Shown one piece after another: positions 33,988-47,423 of a stretch of 64,000 bases of DNA. How positions within the stretch are numbered: position 1 is the first letter of the stretch; each line of letters opens with the position of its first letter. Under the pieces are notes generated by a model, which ran no database searches, was not told where the DNA came from, and worked only from the letters and a program-made list of their open reading frames with translations. The position numbers and the translations under genes were made by a program. The DNA is from Artemisia argyi (lineage: Eukaryota > Streptophyta > Magnoliopsida > Asterales > Asteraceae), in NCBI GenBank assembly GCA_030686995.1, contig CM060704.1:116724042-116788041 (forward strand), given 5' to 3'.

Positions 33988-35828
33988 GCATACACTCTTG
34001 CCCTATCATCAAAAATAGTACATCATAGGGGATGAAAATTCCCCTTACACTTGAATTTTTACATACTTTACAATAAACTAATCTAATGACTCGAATTAAG
34101 AAAATCAAAACACTTGGAGTACTTTTAAGATTAACATACATATGGGGGTAATAAATGATGTTCTTTCCCATTACTCCATAAATAAGTTCTTTACCCATGA
34201 GTCCCAATCGTCCCAAAACAATATGTACATGGATATGACTCGACTTAGCAACCATGTAATCAATCAGATAATTAACTTAGGGTTTAACAAATAACAATAA
34301 TGCACTAAAGATGAGCGCATACACGGAAGGCTAAGGCGATTTGGGTGTACATTTAAGTGGGGTGTAACAAATTCTTCCTTTAAGTAAAATGCTTAAAGTT
34401 AGAAACGAAAAGATAGGCTCGGAGGGGTGTACCAGGGGTTTCGTGTACTAAAAATGAGTACAACGCTAAGGGTGTGAGAAAAATTAGTTGACTTAACTAG
34501 CCAAGTAATATGACTTAAATGGTCAAGTAATTGTGATACGGGTTTAACACAAGGGTGATCCTAATGCCTCTTATCATGTAGTAAATCCTACTACACGAAT
34601 GTAGTCTCACTAGCGGTCTCGGGATGCATCATTAACGCAAGTTCTAGAATCTAAATACTACCGGTACACTCATAAGCACTAATAGTAAATGTTTTTCCTA
34701 TCAAATATAAAGGCGAACCTCACATATTTGGGTGGAAAATTTTTCTGAATGGTACGGTTATGTGCTAGTCATACAATCTCCTATCCATGAGACGCTTGCT
34801 ATGGCTAAAGTTTCACTCCTAAATGTTGTAAAAAATTTAAATTTGGCGCTAAAATTGCACTAACAAGTATTTCTCATAGTTTTATTAGATATTTACTATC
34901 AAACAAACAAACTCAAGCGAAAGTGTATTTGTAAGGTATCATCATTTTACCCTCCCCTTACACTTAGGAAGAACATTGTCCCCAATGTTCAAGTAAAGAA
35001 TGTAAAAGTGAAATAAGTAAAACAAATGAAATCGAATACTCCCCTGATTCGCTCGGTATGGATAATAAGGTGGCCAGGTTAGATCTTCCTCCAAGAAAAT
35101 GAACAATCAAAGCTTCCCTTCCAGAATAATAAACATCTTCTTGTCATACATAACCTGTAAATCCTGAGAAAACAGACAAAGCATCCTCGCATAAAATCGG
35201 CGGCAATCTACATAAGTTACTAAATCCTAGAAAACAAAATAAGATATAATGCTTGTGGAATGAAGTTTGCAGATTTCCTAGAGATCATAAAACTTAATAA
35301 TTCAACAAAAACTTTAAAACTCCGTTAGAAAAACAAAACCGGTAAAATTTCCAGATTTTTACACGTGACGCCGTCAAGAGCAAGCTCATGACGCCGTCAG
35401 AAGTGACCTGCAGAAATTCTTATGTTAAGTTTCCAAAAAATTTCTAGAAAAACTTGGTCCTACTTCCTGGAAAATCCTGCGAAACTTCATTATGACTCGA
35501 TACAAGCATTTGACTCTAACAAATACGAATATACATGTTCACTTAATATTGTGGAGAATCATGATCGGTTTGTTTCTTAAAAACATATTTGGGGTTTCCC
35601 CTTACACTTATCTTTTGCAAAAATACCTTTAGGTGAAGTTAAGACTAGGCCAAAACAACAAAGTAAAGTATTTCCACTATTTAGTTTAGAAACATGATCT
35701 ACCAACAATAAAAATAAAGCATGCATACGGAAGCAAGTAACAAACAAACAAAATAAAAATCACACAAAACATGGGTTGCCTCCCAAGGAGCGCTTGTTTT
35801 TGTTCGAGTCACGAGCATGACTCTACCC
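33985..35828 (-). other. 3' non-coding region of Athila-family copy B'
   Basis: Homologous to 53830-55640 in G (same strand) and inverted relative to 27850-33420 in B. It carries 'ccccttacactt' (complement of aagtgtaagggg) at 34041, 34954 and 35598, and TGACGCCGTCA at 35366 and 35389. The CTTAA target that A2 used in copy B is intact here at 35425-35429. Confidence 0.7.
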
Positions 35829-37061
35829 TTATTTAACGAAGATAGGGGAGGTTTTCCCTACACTTAGGATTAAGTGCGGGTGGAAGTAGCGATACACACC
35901 CTTAGGGTGTAAATATGCCTCGTGAGGAAAGAGTGGTGGATGAATTATATCCTCAAAGGGGTGTGCTCCTATCATCATAACCTTACCTAATTCAATCGGG
36001 TTAATGGGTGGATTAAGATTTTCTCCTAGAAAGGGATCATTTTTAATCAACTTCAAGAGACTCCTAGTTGGGAATCCATCTTGACCTAATAAACCCGGTT
36101 TAAACCCATAATGTTTCTTGTGATCAATCATAAATGGGTGATGTAAGCATGTAAGGTCATTTTCCACTCCTATATTGGCTTCCTATTTACAAGGCTTAGA
36201 GTCCACTACATTTGTCCTAAGACTACCCGGACTATATGGTTTGATGGGTGGATCGGAACCTATTTCAATTCCTAAATTATCATCCAAGGATGGAAGATTA
36301 GGTAACTGTTTTGGTTAGGGCTCCGATTCATCAAAACTAGGAACTTACCTAAAACTAAGAGTAAGGTTATCATTATAAGTATTCAAACCTATATCCTCTA
36401 GTTGTGTTTGGTTCAAAGGTTCTGCCTCTATTGGGGTTCTTAAAGTCTCTTCTACTTCATCCGAATAAGTCACGGGCGGTGTATATGCCTCAAATGATGG
36501 TAGGACTTGTGGGGTACTTGGTGGGTTTAAATTTTCAACTCTATCCTCCATCTTATTAGGATTATCAATGTGCTCAGCTTGTATTGTGGTGAAATCAAAC
36601 CACCTCGTGTGCCCAATTATCTCATCTATAGGTTTATCCCCAAACAATCTTCTTGCTTGTTCCCTTAAACTTGCTATCAATTGATCCGTAACAACGTTTG
36701 TTGGGTTGTCGATTTTTTTGGCAAGTATGGCACAATTTTCTATGGTTTCCCATGCTTCATCAACACTTAATCTCCAAAGGTCCCCATCTGCGGCATGGTC
36801 AATGTCCATTTTGGTATAGTGGTCGACACGATGGTAAAATATTTCAACTTGGGACCATAGATCAAAATTATGATGAGGGACTTTTCGGAGTAAATATTTA
36901 AAACGAGCCCATGCATCGCAGATAGGTTCATCCTCATGTTGTTTAAACATCAAGATGTCATTTGGAGTGGGTGAATTTCGTGGTTGGTAGTATGGTGGAT
37001 TCGCGTTCTCCATAATGGCTAACGGAAAAGTCAATGGAAAGGTTTTTACAAACAAAGACAC
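35829..37061 (-). pseudogene. Athila-family gag-like ORF of copy B'
   Basis: The frame starts near ATG 37013 (MENANPP) and reads well to a stop at about 36345, then continues in the same frame through two more stops to 35829. Residues around 'DEPICDAWARFKYLLRKVPH' and 'LWSQVEIFYHRVDHYTKMDI' are the Retrotrans_gag signature (E...AW.RF..LL..CPHH......Q...FY.GL). The C-terminal part (FKPGLLGQDGFPTRSLLKLI) is of unknown role. No zinc knuckle is seen. Three in-frame stops make it a pseudogene, although the 238-codon N-terminal part is intact. Confidence 0.7.
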
Positions 37062-37196
37062 AAAGAAAAGATAGACTACAGAAAATCTAAAAAATAAAAA
37101 TAAAATCTTACTAGAAAGGAATCTAGCAAGTAGACATAATAAAAAGAGATTCTAACCTAGACAATAACTACTCCCCGGGCTGCGGCGCCAAAAACT

Positions 37197-38606
37197 TGAT
37201 GTGTAGGGATTGCACCAGGCTTTACCTCTCAAGGGATCTTGAGAAGCTTACAACCCCCACCAGGCAGTGTACCTGATCGTTGTAGTATAGTATAGTGACA
37301 AGTACCGGGGGATTGATCGTTCAGCTAGGAATAGTATCGCTAGGATTAGAAAACCTAATTACTAGTTCTAGAGATGAGGGATGATTCTTTTTTGTATTTT
37401 TATATTTTTATGAAAGCAAATAAATATCACGGGTTTGAAGGATTTGGGCGGAATTAGTTGCTAGTCAACTAACCCAATACTAAGATGCAATCAAAATAAA
37501 ATACTAAAAATGAAAATGAACTAATTTAAACTAAGGTTGTGAGCAATAAGTGGAGAAATGTGTTTACTTAGATTTCACTACTCCCTAGATATCTTTTACA
37601 CGTTAATTACTTGTTATAGTTGCGTGGATGACGGATTGTTTTCCTTAATACCATTCATGGGGTGGCGTACTTACTTTCCCAATCCTATGAGTGCCTACTT
37701 CACTCCTATGTCGAGCCTGCAAGAAGCTCCTAACATGGGATCATTAGAATTTACTCATGCATTAAATACAACCAATAAAACCTAGTACACATCGGTTCAT
37801 GTTTCCTAAGACGTTCAAGCATGTTACCAATTGGAGATCTGCCAGTTTTCTTAAGCCTAACATTGAAATCATTCATCCAATACAACCATAAATAAGTAAT
37901 TTACACATAATCAACATCTAGGTTTCATTAGATCTAAGCAAATACAAGATAAATCTAGCCTAGCATGGTGGAATCAAGACAAGCACAAGATATAGACAAC
38001 CAACACATAGACATATTGATTGAATTAAGAAAAGACTTATCTTAATAACACATGTAAGGTTTCAAGGGTTGAAAACCCTTGAAAAGCTGTAAAATTCGTA
38101 TATGGTTCGGCCTTAGGGTTTCTCCAAACTTGCTCCCTCCCTTAATGAATGAAAATTAGAAAACTATATATAGATATTAGAGTCTGACGGCGTCAAGAAC
38201 AAATGGGTGATGCCATCATCTCGCCACCAAAATAATCCTCGGACTGCCTTGATCTACATTTGATGCCGTCATGAAGTCCATTTTTGCAGGCCGTCACACT
38301 TTTAACTCTTGACGCTCTACTTGTGACGCCTTCATTTTTGTACTGGGTCGTCATGGTCTTTACTCTTGACGCCGTCAGGAAAGTCTTTTTGACGCCGTCA
38401 CATACTGTTCCCAGCTTGGAAAATTAAGTCTTTGGCGTTTTCTTCACTTTTTTGCTCCAAAAATGTCCGAATTGCTTCCTTTTCCAGATTTCACTCCCAA
38501 AGTACTTAAAATCACAAAAGGAACGATTTAGGGCAATATTTGATCAAATAAATTCAATTCCGGGCTTAAATGACCCCCTAAAAATGGATCGTTTTTCGCC
38601 TCATCA
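37197..38606 (-). repeat. LTR of Athila-family copy B' (1410 bp)
   Basis: On the minus strand it runs TGATGAGGCG to CACATCA. TATA-like 'ctatatatag' is at 38164-38173. Perfect TGACGsCGTCA sites are at 38185, 38367 and 38390, with several degenerate ones. Confidence 0.88.
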
Positions 38607-39541
38607 CTCATGGAGGTACCATGGGCGTGTTAGTGATGGCACCACTGACATGACACTTTCTAGGGAGGTGTGATTGATCCCTGGCATTCCCTTCTATTTT
38701 ATATATGTGCACTATGGCCAATTAGTTATATATGTGTCCAGTCATGAGCTGGCATGTGTATTTTGTTTGATTCCGGGAGTGTATGGATGCATCCTAGGTT
38801 CTGTTTTGTTTTGAGAAGACAGTGACTGGCTGTACGTGCCTTGTACCCCTTTCACTTCTGGTACATTGGAGCTAGCTACTCCTTGTACAACTTATGATTT
38901 GACGGATATTTGATTATGTAATTTTGAGACCTATTCGAGTATCTCGTTAGGTTGGCTCGTGGCTTTCTTATGTTTCGTATGTCTATTCGAGTATCTCGTT
39001 AGACAAGCCTTTGTTAACACGTGCTCTATGATTCTGATTATTATCTGATTATGCTTCCACTTGATATCTTTATGATGCTTCATTCATTTGACTCATTTGT
39101 TCAGTTGATCGTTGATCTCTTATGCTTTTGACAGATGACATTCACTTCAGCAGGAGCTTATTATTTCTTTCCTTATACTTTATACGTTCCATTTATCCGT
39201 TTTGTTATATATCTGTTCACTGGCTTTTTAAGCTCAGCCGCATTTCTTTTCCTGCGGCAGGTTTTAGGTTGGAAGCTAGGTTTAGGTGAAGAGTGCATAG
39301 GAGCGTTAGTGGACTACCCCAATGATTAGAAGCCTTTGACACTTGGATTAGACTTGGACTTGGATTCGTTTAGATTTTGTTTAACTTTGGTATTCTCATT
39401 CTTGTTTAGAGTTAGTATTTCCTTTGTAATCTTTAGAATATCCTTTGTAACTTTATGTTTATAAGTCTTCCACTTGCGTTGTATGTTCTGATATGCCACC
39501 ATAATGTGATACTTCTACCCTTGCCGGGTTGGGGTGTTACA
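38607..39541 (+). repeat. 3' part of the Tekay C 5' LTR
   Basis: Matches 44393-45327 almost base for base, from 'ctcatggaggtaccatggg' to 'ggtgttaca'. The open frame at 39135-39329 lies in LTR sequence (its twin is at 44907-45116) and is not a gene. Confidence 0.85.
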
Positions 39542-39545
39542 ATTA

Positions 39546-39557
39546 TGGTATCAGAGC
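39546..39557 (+). promoter_or_regulatory. Met-tRNA primer-binding site of Tekay C
   Basis: 'tggtatcagagc', complementary to the initiator methionine tRNA 3' end, four bases after the LTR. Confidence 0.9.
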
Positions 39558-40597
39558 CCAGGCTGTGACTTATAGTACATAAGTTATGGCCTGCGAATTT
39601 TTGGACCCTTAGGTTTGCACCTTAGAAGCTTTAGGAATAAGTTTGGAAGGTTTTGCCTTAAGTTTCTCCCCTTAAGAGCATTATTATGACCGGTGAGGAT
39701 TGGGTAGATATATGACAGACGTTGGTTTTCTTGCTTCCACTTTACTCTGATTTATGCCTTTGTTTTTCGTTAAGCTTTTACTAGATCATTCATTTCGGAG
39801 ACTTAGAAGACTTATCAGGATTCGCGACATGTGTTTTGGATGCCTTTAGACTTCGTCGTATACCTTATAAGTTTCATTTCCTGGAGTTATCACTCTTCTT
39901 ATGAATTTTGATTCTTGATTCGTTAACATTTGTTTAGATGCCTTTCTTTCGTTCGGAGATTCGCGTATGCATGAATCCTACGTATTCGACACACTCTATG
40001 AGTTCTCCTTGCTTTTAATTCTTTCGTCGTTGTTGATTTTTGACTTTACCTATTCTACCCTTATGAACGTTTTGTGACTTTTCATTGTGTATATTCGATT
40101 TGTCCGATACGTTTCGGAGATATTTGGAGACGATTTTGTGGTTCTAATTTGTTTACATTGGAGATGTTCGATTCGATGTTATTCTGGATTTGGATTTGTT
40201 GCCTGAGTATTATGATGATGATGACTGTCATTTTATATTTGTCACCTTTGACGTTTTGTGAAGTTCATGATTCTTAACCTGATAATCGTTTACGACTGCC
40301 TTGTTCTGAAACTCATGCGTTGATTTCCCCACCGCTGTGAAAATACTTCTCCGGTGAAACTCGCTTCGAGAGTTATTCGATTTGTTTGGAACGTTCGCTG
40401 TGTACCTTTGTGTGTTTTTGTTTTATTCGTAGAGGATAATGATGATAGTATGAGGTTGTGGATTGATTTCTGGAGGCTGAATCGTGTCATGTTTTGTGTG
40501 AAGAGCGAGATATTCTTAGAAAATTCTTTTCATATTCGTTTTGATCTTTCATAAGTGTTGTGATGCCAATTGTATTGGTACCTTTCCGACTATTCCT

Positions 40598-40710
40598 ATG
40601 GATTTGGTTGATCGTGTCTTTCATGAATACTTGGACAAATTGTCATGGTATGACATTTTAGTGTATTCAGAGACAAAAGAGAAACACGAGAATCATCTTC
40701 GTTTTTGGTG
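40598..40710 (+). pseudogene. Ty3 reverse transcriptase fragment of Tekay C
   Basis: The frame reads '[20 protein letters not shown]' then 'LVYSETKEKHENHLRF'. The family pattern is '[34 protein letters not shown].HL'. The segment with the catalytic F/YxDD is deleted (SWYD instead), so the RT is dead. The surrounding internal sequence (39558-41640) is too decayed to call further domains. Confidence 0.75.
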
Positions 40711-41660
40711 ATGAATTTCTACCATGGAAGGAAGCAGTTTGAGTTGAAGCACACAGATCTATCAACTCTATTCATCTTAGTTGTACTAATATGTATAGAG
40801 TCTTGAAGCTGGAGCTGGACAGGATGATATGAAGACAGTGGTGACTACATCAGAGATTTCCACGCAGAGGAGGAAGGACAACACAAGTAGAGTTGCAGTG
40901 GAGCATCAACTAGGACGGCTTACTTGGAGGATTGGTGAAGATTTCTTTCGGCAGAAGATCATTCAAGCTACATGATTCACCTACAATGATCATGACAGAG
41001 AATAACATGTTGGTTCACACTTTCAGAAGAGGTGCAAAAGAGTTAGACGTTTTGGCATTCGAGGAAGCTTTTGGTTCGCTACACGTTAGATCTTGGATTA
41101 ATTCTTATTCGTACGATTATTCTACATATTCCGTTATGCCTTCTGATACGTTTTGGATACTCTGGTTTTTCATTGTGATCATCGGTACGAATATTTATCC
41201 ATCTCTTTATGAGACTCTAGATACGTTTGATGATTCGATTCATGCGCCTTTGACTTTGGCAAGTTCCTTTGTTCGTTCAGAATTTAGTAGGAATTGATGA
41301 AGATTTATCGCCTAGTACCATCTCTTTGGTTGCCTCGTAAGATTATGTGTTTAATTTACTTTCTCGTAGGATTCCATCTTTCATCTGCCATCTGTCATCT
41401 GTCATCTGTCATCTGCTATACCTTTGTTTCGCATTCAGTGAATCAGATTGGTTATAATTTGTGTTCGATTGGAGAGCCTGGGGCTATCCAAGTTTGTCAG
41501 GATCGAGTCATGAGAAACTATTCTATTGTAAAGATTATTTTGGAAGAACCTCCCCGAGCATGAGGATAATTGTGACGATATTTTATGATTTGCTACCACT
41601 CCATATAACTTTCATGACTTCAATTTCGCGGACGAAATTTTCTTTTTAGAGGGGAAGAAT

Positions 41661-43456
41661 TGTAAAACCCAAAAATTTTGAACATTTAAATACCCAAAAT
41701 ACCCCTCAAATTTAAACTTTTGAAGAGACGTTAAATAATTAAGACGTTCCGTTTCGATTATACCCTAAGTATTGAAACACTTATACTTGAACTTTTCGCA
41801 ACATGTCTAAACCATAACACTTATGATATATCAAAACCAATATGTTATATGTATAAAAGAAAACACCACCTACACGTTTAAATATACAAGTATGGGTCGA
41901 TATTTTGTACACGAATGAACCTAAACCAAGAATGAAACTAGATACATGGTTGATTTATTTTCGATATGGACTCATCACAATGCCACAATTTAAGTAATTT
42001 CCTTCCTTATACCCACCTTACATGTTTTCTTGTTGAAACCGTATATTTTTTTTAACAAACACACGTTCACATCTTCATCTAAGAAACCCTAAATCTATAA
42101 AGAAACCGGCGGCATGTCGATCCATGTTCTCTTTTCTTAAACCGAGTATCACACAATAAACCCTAAAACCTATATCACAACATTCGGCTACTACTCTTTG
42201 TTTCTTTTCTATTCGAACCAAAACACAAGACAATAAGGTCATTGCGAATTGTTTAGGAGGTTGTGGTCGTGAGAGGTTGATGGTTCGAGGGCGAGACGTG
42301 GTGCATGGGTGATACGAAGGTATCTCTTTCATGGTTAATCCTAGTTCGACTAGGGTGTGATCACGGTGTACGTTTGGTTCGACAAAGGGTGGGTCTTACG
42401 TGTAGTTTTGGCTGTTGTTCGAGTATTGATTCTGGTCGATGTAATGATGTTGATAGGCTTTCGGTCGCGATTGTTTTCCATCTTTTCCTTGGCATGCATC
42501 CAGGGTAAGCCTAACCAAACTTGTTCAAATCCTTCTTTTGTTCCTGTTCGAATGTGCAAATGTCATGGCTGCTTCATGCTCGAACGTTAAAACCCTACAT
42601 AAAATAATAGATTCACAACACATAACATAATGAGATAAAAACATTTTTGATGGCTGTAATACTCATAAACCTACTATCTAAATACATGCAAGGACTGGCT
42701 GTGTTTTTATATAAGTATACGCATGGTATTAAATAGACATATAATCTGTTATGGTTCACTTTCTGTTTTGTCGTGGTTATGTAATTGTTTGCTATCGACG
42801 TGAACAGCTCTAAACCTTGTAAACTAATCGAAAGGTTAAAACGTGGGTTCGAATGCTTTAAATATAAAAGGGTTTAACGTGTAATTTCATGTAAAAGAGA
42901 TTTTTGAAACGTGTATTTCGAATTAGTTTTAAAATAAGAATTGAAACCATGGCTATATAACTTACATGTGTATTTTACTAGAAGGGTACCGGCGCAATGC
43001 GGCGTCGGGTATCGGGTGACTGTTTGTGGCGAGCAAATATTTTTTATTTTAAACCTTTCTTATTTAGTATTGTCTCAAATATTTTAAAACGTAGTAGATA
43101 TATGTTTTTAAAAAAAATAGAACATTTGAATTATTAATAGTGTAATGCGTGTTTAGAAGCTGAGATGAAACTGTGTTTGTTTGTGGGTTAATTTGTAGGC
43201 TTTATATGTATATAATATGCATTAAAAGGTAGTTAATTGGGCTCTTATATCACATTGATTAAATGGACTATTGCAAGTTAATGAGATTCATAAACATTAG
43301 TTGCTCCTACAATTAAAGATATTAAAATTAATAATGTAACTTAACTCCTATTCATTATATGTGCTAGTTTGAAATCCTTTCAATTAAAGAAATATTTTTG
43401 GTCTTATTTTTTTAAAATTTCCTTTTTAGGAATAGCCTAAATGCATTATAATATAG

Positions 43457-43531
<75 letters not shown>

Positions 43532-45327
43532 GTTGGTGATCACATGCATGGTTCAGTTCGTGACTTTCGAATGTGTGCATGAGAGTGAATTTAGAATGGT
43601 CTAAAATGAGAGTTGGGTATTTAAGCGTGTGAGTCGTGATAATAACAATTTTTGGTCGTCGTGGTCTATGTTTAATGTCAAAGATACTTTAATAAATTAT
43701 GAACGACAGGGTCTAAAATTATCATCTTAATATAAAATTATAATATAAACTTTAAAATAATTTTATTTGACATTCTTGATAATTAATTTTGATAAGTTAC
43801 ATCATGACGCTAAACTTTGCTAAAATGACATATTAAAGCCTAAACTATAACTTGATCATATTAAACCTTTTAGTTTATCTATTTGACATTTACAACTCTA
43901 AATGTATAAAATTGCTATTTCGGGGAACTTACTAAAAGGGAAGTTACTATTTTTGGAAAAATGCTATAAAATGCAAAGTTACTAAAAATAGAAAGCCGAC
44001 TAAAACTAGTAATCTGATTTAGAATAAATTATTAATAATAAGCCGATCATTAATTCGTGTAGATTCGCTGAAGAAGGAGTGGCTTCCTATTCTTATGTTA
44101 TGATATGGTTTCATTGACGGTTTAAGGTACATATATTCTACCCTTTCTCAGTAAGGGTTCCAATCTCATGACGTTTCGATCCTTGACTTTGATTCGTTTG
44201 CTATGATATGATTCATTGATATAAGCCTTTGTTATGATCCCTTTGATATGATTCGTTGCTATCCATTTTGTTGATTACCTGATTACTATCTCCTGGTTGA
44301 GATTCTATTTGATTATGATATGATTCGTTTGTTATGGATATGCTTTGTTTGATATGATTTTGTTCTTATGCCCGAGTTTTTATTCTACTCATGGAGGTAC
44401 CATGGGCGTGTTAGTGATGCACCACTGACATGACACTTTCTAGGGAGGCCTGGTGTGATTGATCCCTGGCATTCTCTTATGTTTGATATATGTGCACTAT
44501 GGCCAATTAGTTATATATGTGTCCAGTCATGAGCTGGCATGTGTATTTTGTTTGATTTCGGGAGTGTATGGATGCATCCTAGGTTCTGTTTTGTTTTGAG
44601 AAGACAGTGACTGGCAGTACGTGCCTTGTACCCCTTTCACTTCCGGTACATTGGAGCTAGCTACTCCTTGTAGAACTTATGATTTGACGGATATATGATT
44701 ATGTGATTTTGAGACCTATTCGAGTATCTCGTTAGGTCGGCTCGTGGCTTTCTTATGTTTCGTATGTCTATTCGAGTATCTCGTTAGACAAGCCTTTGTT
44801 GACATGTGCTCTATGATTCTGATTATTATCTGATTATGCTTCCACTTGATATCTTTATGATGCTTCATTCATTTGACTCATTTGTTCAGTTGATCGTTGA
44901 TCTCTTATGCTTTTGACAGATGACATTCACTTCAGTAGGAGCTTATTATTTCTTTCCTTATACTTTTATACGTTCTGTTTATCCGTTTTGTTATATATCT
45001 GTTCACTGGGCTTTTTAAGCTCAGCCGCATTTCTTTTCATGTGGCAGGTTTTAGGTTGGAAGCTGGGTTTGGGTGAAGAGTGCATAGGAGCGTTAGTGGA
45101 CTACCCCAATGATTAGAAGCCTTTGACACTTGGATTAGACTTGGACTTGGATTCGATTAGATTTTGTTTAGCTTTGGTATTCTCATTCTTGTATAGAGTT
45201 AGTATTTCCTTTGTAATCTTTAGAATATCCTTTGTAACTTTATGTTTATAAGTCTTCCGCTTGCGTTGTATGTTCTGATATGCCACCATAATGTGATACT
45301 TCTACCCTTGTCGGTTAGGGTGTTACA
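41661..45327 (+). repeat. 3' LTR of Tekay C (3667 bp)
   Basis: Starts TGTAAAACCC after polypurine 'ggggaagaat' and ends GTGTTACA. It contains a (TA)n tract. The first about 2.7 kb are absent from the 5' LTR. Solo LTR H (51041-62089) belongs to the same family and has nearly the same length once G is removed. Confidence 0.85.
43459..43528. repeat. (TA)n microsatellite
   Basis: About 35 TA units within the Tekay C 3' LTR. Confidence 0.93.
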
Positions 45328-45329
45328 TA

Positions 45330-47423
45330 GAATCTGCAGTTTGCATTCTTAATATGGTTCCAACAAAGAAGGTTGATAAGACTCCATATGAGTTATGGAC
45401 TGGAAAAGCTCCTAACTTGTCTTATCTTAAGGTCTGTGGTTGTGAGGCTTATGTTAAACGTGACTCAGCAGACAAACTCCAACAAAGATCTGTGAAGTGC
45501 ATCTCCATAGGATACCCTAAGGAAACTATGGGTTACTACTTTTATTACTCCACTGAAAACAATGTTTTTGTTTCAAGGTATGGAGACTTCTTGGAAAAGG
45601 AGCTCATATCTCAAGAATTCAGTGGGAGAGTATATGATCTGGAAGACGATCATGAAGATGTAGCACCTTCTGAAAACACTAGCCATCTTCCTGTGGAACC
45701 TGAAATTTTAGGTCCTCCACCAGAAGTTGAAGTGGTTCCCATTCGTAGGTCATCTAGACCTATGAAAGCTCCTACACGTCTATGTCTTAATGTAGAGTGT
45801 GACGATAACTTAATAGGGGATCTTGATGAACCTACAAGTTATAAAGCTGCCATGAATGGTCCTGAAAAGGAAAAATGGCAGGTTGCTATAAATGGGGAAA
45901 TGCAATCCATGGAAGACAATGAAGTCTGGGAAGAAGTAGACCTACCTCCGGGTGCCAAGTTAGTTGGTAGTAAATGGCTCTACAAGAAAAAGACAGATAT
46001 GGATGGCATTGTACACACCTATAAGGCCCGTTTGGTAGCTAAAGGCTATACTCAAACTTTTGGTGTTGACTATGAGGAGACCTTTTTTCCTGTAGCTGAC
46101 GTTAGGGCTATTAGGATTCTTATAGCCATAGCCGCTTACTATGACTATGAGATTTAGCAAATGGATGTCAAAACCGCCTTCTTAAACGGTCGCCTAGATG
46201 AAGACATCTATATGGCGCAGCCTGAGGGGTTTGTGAATCCAGAATTCCCAAATCGTGTATGCAAACTTAAAAGATCCATTTATGGATTGAAGCAAGCATC
46301 ACGACAATGGAATAAGAGATTTGATAGTGAGATTAAAAAGTATGGATTCACTCAAAATCTTGATGAGCCATGTGTATATCACAAAGCTAGTGGGAGTAAT
46401 GTAATTTTCCTTATTTTATATGTTGATGACATATTGATCATGGGAAACGACATTCCAAGTTTGCAAAAGGTTAAGGCATATCTTGGAAGTTGTTTTTCTA
46501 TGAAAGATTAGGGGAAGCTGCATTTATTTTGGGAGTCAAGATATATAGAGATAGATCTCAGCGATTAATTGGATTAAGCCAAAGTGCTTACATTGATAAA
46601 ATATCAAAGAGATTCAATATGCAAAATTCCAAGAAGGGATATTTGCCGATGCAAGAACAACATGGCTTGAGCGAGAGAGTTTGTGCTTCAACACCTACAG
46701 ATGTGCAACGCATGAAGAGAGTCCCTTATGCTTCGGCTGTGGGATCTATTATGTATGCGGTGAAAAGCACAAGGCCTGATGTGGCATTTGCTCAAAACTT
46801 AACCAGTCGATATCAGCAGAATCCAGGTGAAAAACACTAGACTGCTGTTTAGAATATTCTTAAGTACCTTAGGGCTATTAAAGAGATGTTCTTAGTTTAT
46901 GGGGGTACTCCATCTGCAGAACTTGATGTTACAGGTTACTGCGATGCTTCTTGGAAAGGTGATAAGGATGATACGAAGTCTCAGACGGGTTATGTTTGTC
47001 ATTAATGGAGGAGCTGTGGATTGGAGGAGCAGAAAGCAGAGTGTACTAGCGATGTCTGCTACAGAAAGTGAGTATATAGCTACTTCAGAAGCTGCAATGG
47101 AAGCTGTTTGGATTAGGAAGTTTGTTTCAGGGCTTGGGGTTATGCCTTCGATTCGATGACCTATGAAAATGTATTGTGACAACTCAGCTGCAATTACATT
47201 TGCCAATGAACCTGGAATCATGAAAGGCACCAGACATTTCCCGATTAAGCATCACTATGTTCGAGAACAAGTTGAAATAGGTGAAATAGAAATGTTCAAA
47301 GTTCACACAGATGAAAACTTAGCAGATCAATTTACAAAGCCTTTACCTGGCACCAAGCTTTACAAGCATGCTGAAGGAATAGGACTTAAATTAGCTAAAA
47401 GTTTCATGCCCATTTTTGATTAG
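45330..47423 (+). pseudogene. Ty1/copia pol of element E: integrase end, RT and RNase H (broken)
   Basis: The coding sequence starts at the Tekay C junction in the integrase C-terminus (KTPYELWTGKAPNLSYLKV) and continues through a linker into RT ([55 protein letters not shown] with both catalytic aspartates) and RNase H (SATESEYIATSEA, MKMYCDNSAAITFAN, ENLADQFTKPLPG), ending at TAG 47421-47423. Lesions: TAG at 46156 where W is expected, a frameshift near 46506-46511, TAG at 46838 where W is expected, a frameshift near 46985-47000 and a TGA at about 47157. The N-terminal gag, protease and integrase core are not in line with it. Confidence 0.88.

Larger units (their letters stand above)
33895..38606 (-). 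mobile_element. Athila-family copy B' (gag-only, minus strand, truncated at its 3' end)
   Basis: Read on the minus strand: a complete LTR (38606-37197), primer site (TTTTTGGCGCCGCAGCCCGGGG type), a gag ORF (37061-35829, broken), then the shared 3' non-coding region to about 33985. No 3' LTR and no pol are present. Its 5' terminus lies inside the 5' LTR of Tekay element C. Together with B it forms a large inverted repeat. Confidence 0.8.
38607..45327 (+). mobile_element. decayed Tekay-type chromovirus C (Ty3/gypsy)
   Basis: The last 935 bp of the 5' LTR (38607-39541), Met primer site 'tggtatcagagc' at 39546, a shrunken internal region (39542-41660) and a complete 3' LTR (41661-45327, 3667 bp). 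The segment just before the 3' LTR, 'cgcggacgaaattttctttttaga' with the polypurine tract 'ggggaagaat', is characteristic of Tekay/Del elements, as are LTRs starting TGTAAAACCC and ending GTGTTACA. The missing first part of the 5' LTR is replaced by copy B'. No intact ORF remains. Confidence 0.8.

Noticed and set aside
33395..34020. Long lysine- or phenylalanine-rich frames across A- and T-rich tracts
   Set aside because: Products of purine-rich and T-run low-complexity sequence in the Athila-family 3' region.
39135..39329. 64-codon frame ending KLGLGEECIGALVDYPND, repeated at 44907-45116
   Set aside because: Conserved only because it lies in the two Tekay C LTR copies. It is untranslated LTR sequence with no protein features.
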